5,946 nt of DNA from Dietzia timorensis. Lineage in GTDB: Bacteria > Actinomycetota > Actinomycetes > Mycobacteriales > Mycobacteriaceae. The number at the start of each line of letters is the position of its first letter. Position 1 is the first letter of the stretch. The translations under genes were made by a program, and so were the position numbers. Of the stretch, positions 4,841 to 5,946 are shown one piece after another. The DNA is taken from assembly GCF_020742175.1 (NCBI RefSeq), contig NZ_DYXM01000055.1, forward strand, positions 1 through 5,946, written 5' to 3'. The notes beneath the pieces are model-generated. The model worked only from the letters and a program-made list of their open reading frames with translations, was not told the origin of the DNA and did not search any database.

Positions 4841-5946
4841 CGTTCACCTCCTTCGGCTGGGGCTGGTTCGGGCGCCGGGTCAGCAGCGGGGGCCGGCGCA
4901 GGGGTGCCTGCCGCCGCGTTGAGTTCTTCCTCGCTGCTGTATTGCTTGGTCTGGCCGAGCATGAGCTGCAAGATCGCGGGTGGCGCGGGCTTTCCCGGCT
5001 CGGGGGTCACTGCCGGCCCGATGAGCGGCCCGACCGGATCGCGGAACGAATTGGGCTGGCCTTCCATGACATTGGAGCCGGTGTCGCTGACGAGGAAATC
5101 TGCCTTTGTTCCGGGCTCCATGTTGGGCATGCCGTGGCACCGCGGGCCCGTCGAGGCGTTGACCTTCGGCAGATCCTTCGGATACTCGTAGGGCTTCGCG
5201 CCCTGCTGGAAGCCTGCCTTGAACACAAGCCCGGGCTGGTTCTTCCCGCCGAATACCTGCTCGTGCTCCTCTACGCCCTGGTTGAGGCCGATGATCATAC
5301 AACTGAGTGCCGGCGAGTACTCGGCAACCAGCGACGTCGTGGCGCGCAGGTCGCGGAGGGTCTTGATGATGTCGTCGCCGTTCTCGCGCAGAAGTACGTT
5401 TCCGGAGTCTGCCGTCCCGATCGCATTGGCCAGGAGCGCCTCGAACTGCTGCTGACGCTGGACGACGGTCTGGCCGACATCCGTACCGGAATCGAGCAGC
5501 CGCATGAGGTCGTCGCTCGCATCCGCGTAGATATCGGACACCTCCGCGGACTTGTCGAGATCGCGCTCGAGGGTATCGAGGTGTGGGTTGAGCGCCTGAA
5601 GCGACTGGTTGAGATCGTGAATGGTGTCGCCCAGCGTTTCGCCGCGCCCGGACAGACCGTTCGACACCGCGCCGAGGGTCGCGTTGAGCTGGTCGGGTCG
5701 GATCGATTGGAGCAAGTTGGTGAGCTGCTCAAACATCGAATTCACCTCGGTGGTGACGGTGGCTTCGCCGATGACGGTGTCGCGCTCCATCGGGGTGGGC
5801 GAAGGATTTTCCGGGATCTCGAATGTGACGCCCTTGGCCCCGAATACCGTGTTCGAACCGATGTGGACGGTCGCGTTGGAGGGCACCGAGCGGAGCAGCT
5901 CGGGATTGACTTTGAGGTCGATGACGGACACGTTCTCTTCCCGCCG
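4837..5946 (-). CDS. mceA: MceA, C-terminal part (Mce-domain subunit; 5' end outside the window)
   Basis: The frame is open to the right edge and gives 369 residues without a start. The first visible codons read RREENVSVIDLK, so the GTG at 5929-5931 is an internal valine, not the start. The fragment begins inside the Mce domain, whose second half (PSNATVHIGSNTVFGAKGV) ends near residue 45. The membrane anchor and the first half of the domain are missing, about 70-80 residues judging from remembered homologues. The helical section, about 65-205, carries the LNATL, GRGETLG and YADA motifs. The distal part carries EYSPALSC (Cys216 of the fragment) and YPKDLPKVNASTGPRC (Cys270), both typical of MceA. 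The last 25 or so residues form a Pro/Ala/Glu-rich tail. It is the first mce gene of the operon and should follow yrbE permease genes. Resemblance to Mce4A, recalled from memory, suggests but does not prove a sterol substrate. Confidence 0.95.
   Translation of the reverse strand, partial: RREENVSVIDLKVNPELLRSVPSNATVHIGSNTVFGAKGVTFEIPENPSPTPMERDTVIGEATVTTEVNSMFEQLTNLLQSIRPDQLNATLGAVSNGLSGRGETLGDTIHDLNQSLQALNPHLDTLERDLDKSAEVSDIYADASDDLMRLLDSGTDVGQTVVQRQQQFEALLANAIGTADSGNVLLRENGDDIIKTLRDLRATTSLVAEYSPALSCMIIGLNQGVEEHEQVFGGKNQPGLVFKAGFQQGAKPYEYPKDLPKVNASTGPRCHGMPNMEPGTKADFLVSDTGSNVMEGQPNSFRDPVGPLIGPAVTPEPGKPAPPAILQLMLGQTKQYSSEEELNAAAGTPAPAPAADPAPEPAPAEGGER
4844..4853 (-). promoter_or_regulatory. 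Strong ribosome binding site of mceB
   Basis: AAGGAGGTGA on the minus strand is a 10-base perfect complement of the usual bacterial anti-Shine-Dalgarno. Its GGAGG core lies 6 bases before the mceB ATG, within the last codons of mceA. It is the best such site in the window and confirms the mceB start. Confidence 0.8.

Noticed and set aside
1..5946. Search for promoters, terminators, RNA genes, mobile elements or CRISPR repeats
   Set aside because: Coding sequence covers the whole window with overlapping genes. I saw no tRNA-like fold, inverted-repeat terminator with T-run, transposase or spaced direct repeats.

Overview
The window is a continuous stretch of a mammalian-cell-entry (mce) operon, read entirely on the minus strand. 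In transcription order (right to left) it holds the 3' part of mceA, complete mceB, mceC, mceD and mceE, and the first 37 codons of mceF. There is essentially no non-coding DNA. Every gene junction is a 1- or 4-base stop/start overlap, and each Shine-Dalgarno sequence lies inside the 3' end of the gene before it. No RNA gene, mobile element, CRISPR array, promoter or terminator was found, and none is expected inside such a transcription unit.

The six-gene order, the lipoprotein in fifth place, the high GC content and the membrane-anchored MlaD/Mce-domain proteins point to an actinobacterium of the order Mycobacteriales (Rhodococcus, Gordonia, Dietzia, Mycobacterium and relatives). The genus cannot be fixed from this sequence. 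The two YrbE permease genes should lie beyond the right edge. The rest of mceF, and possibly mce-associated genes, should lie beyond the left edge. The ATPase (MceG/Mkl) is normally encoded elsewhere.

Known biology of the family: MceA to MceF form a heterohexamer. A ring of Mce domains sits on the YrbE permeases in the plasma membrane, and a long helical needle reaches through the periplasm to carry lipids or sterols inward. Each protein here fits that plan: an N-terminal membrane anchor (a lipobox in MceE), one Mce domain of about 75 residues, a long helical section, and a variable, often Pro/Ala-rich tail. From memory, MceA and MceB look closest to the Mce4 (cholesterol uptake) type. That makes sterol import a reasonable but unproven guess.

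The window is largely a textbook mce locus, and I see no previously undescribed system. The more useful observations concern start sites (mceA is open at the window edge; the mceC start should be moved), paired cysteines in A, B and D only, an N-x-Y motif shared at the end of the helical part of B, C, D and E, and a hexanucleotide repeat coding for the MceE Ala-Pro tail.
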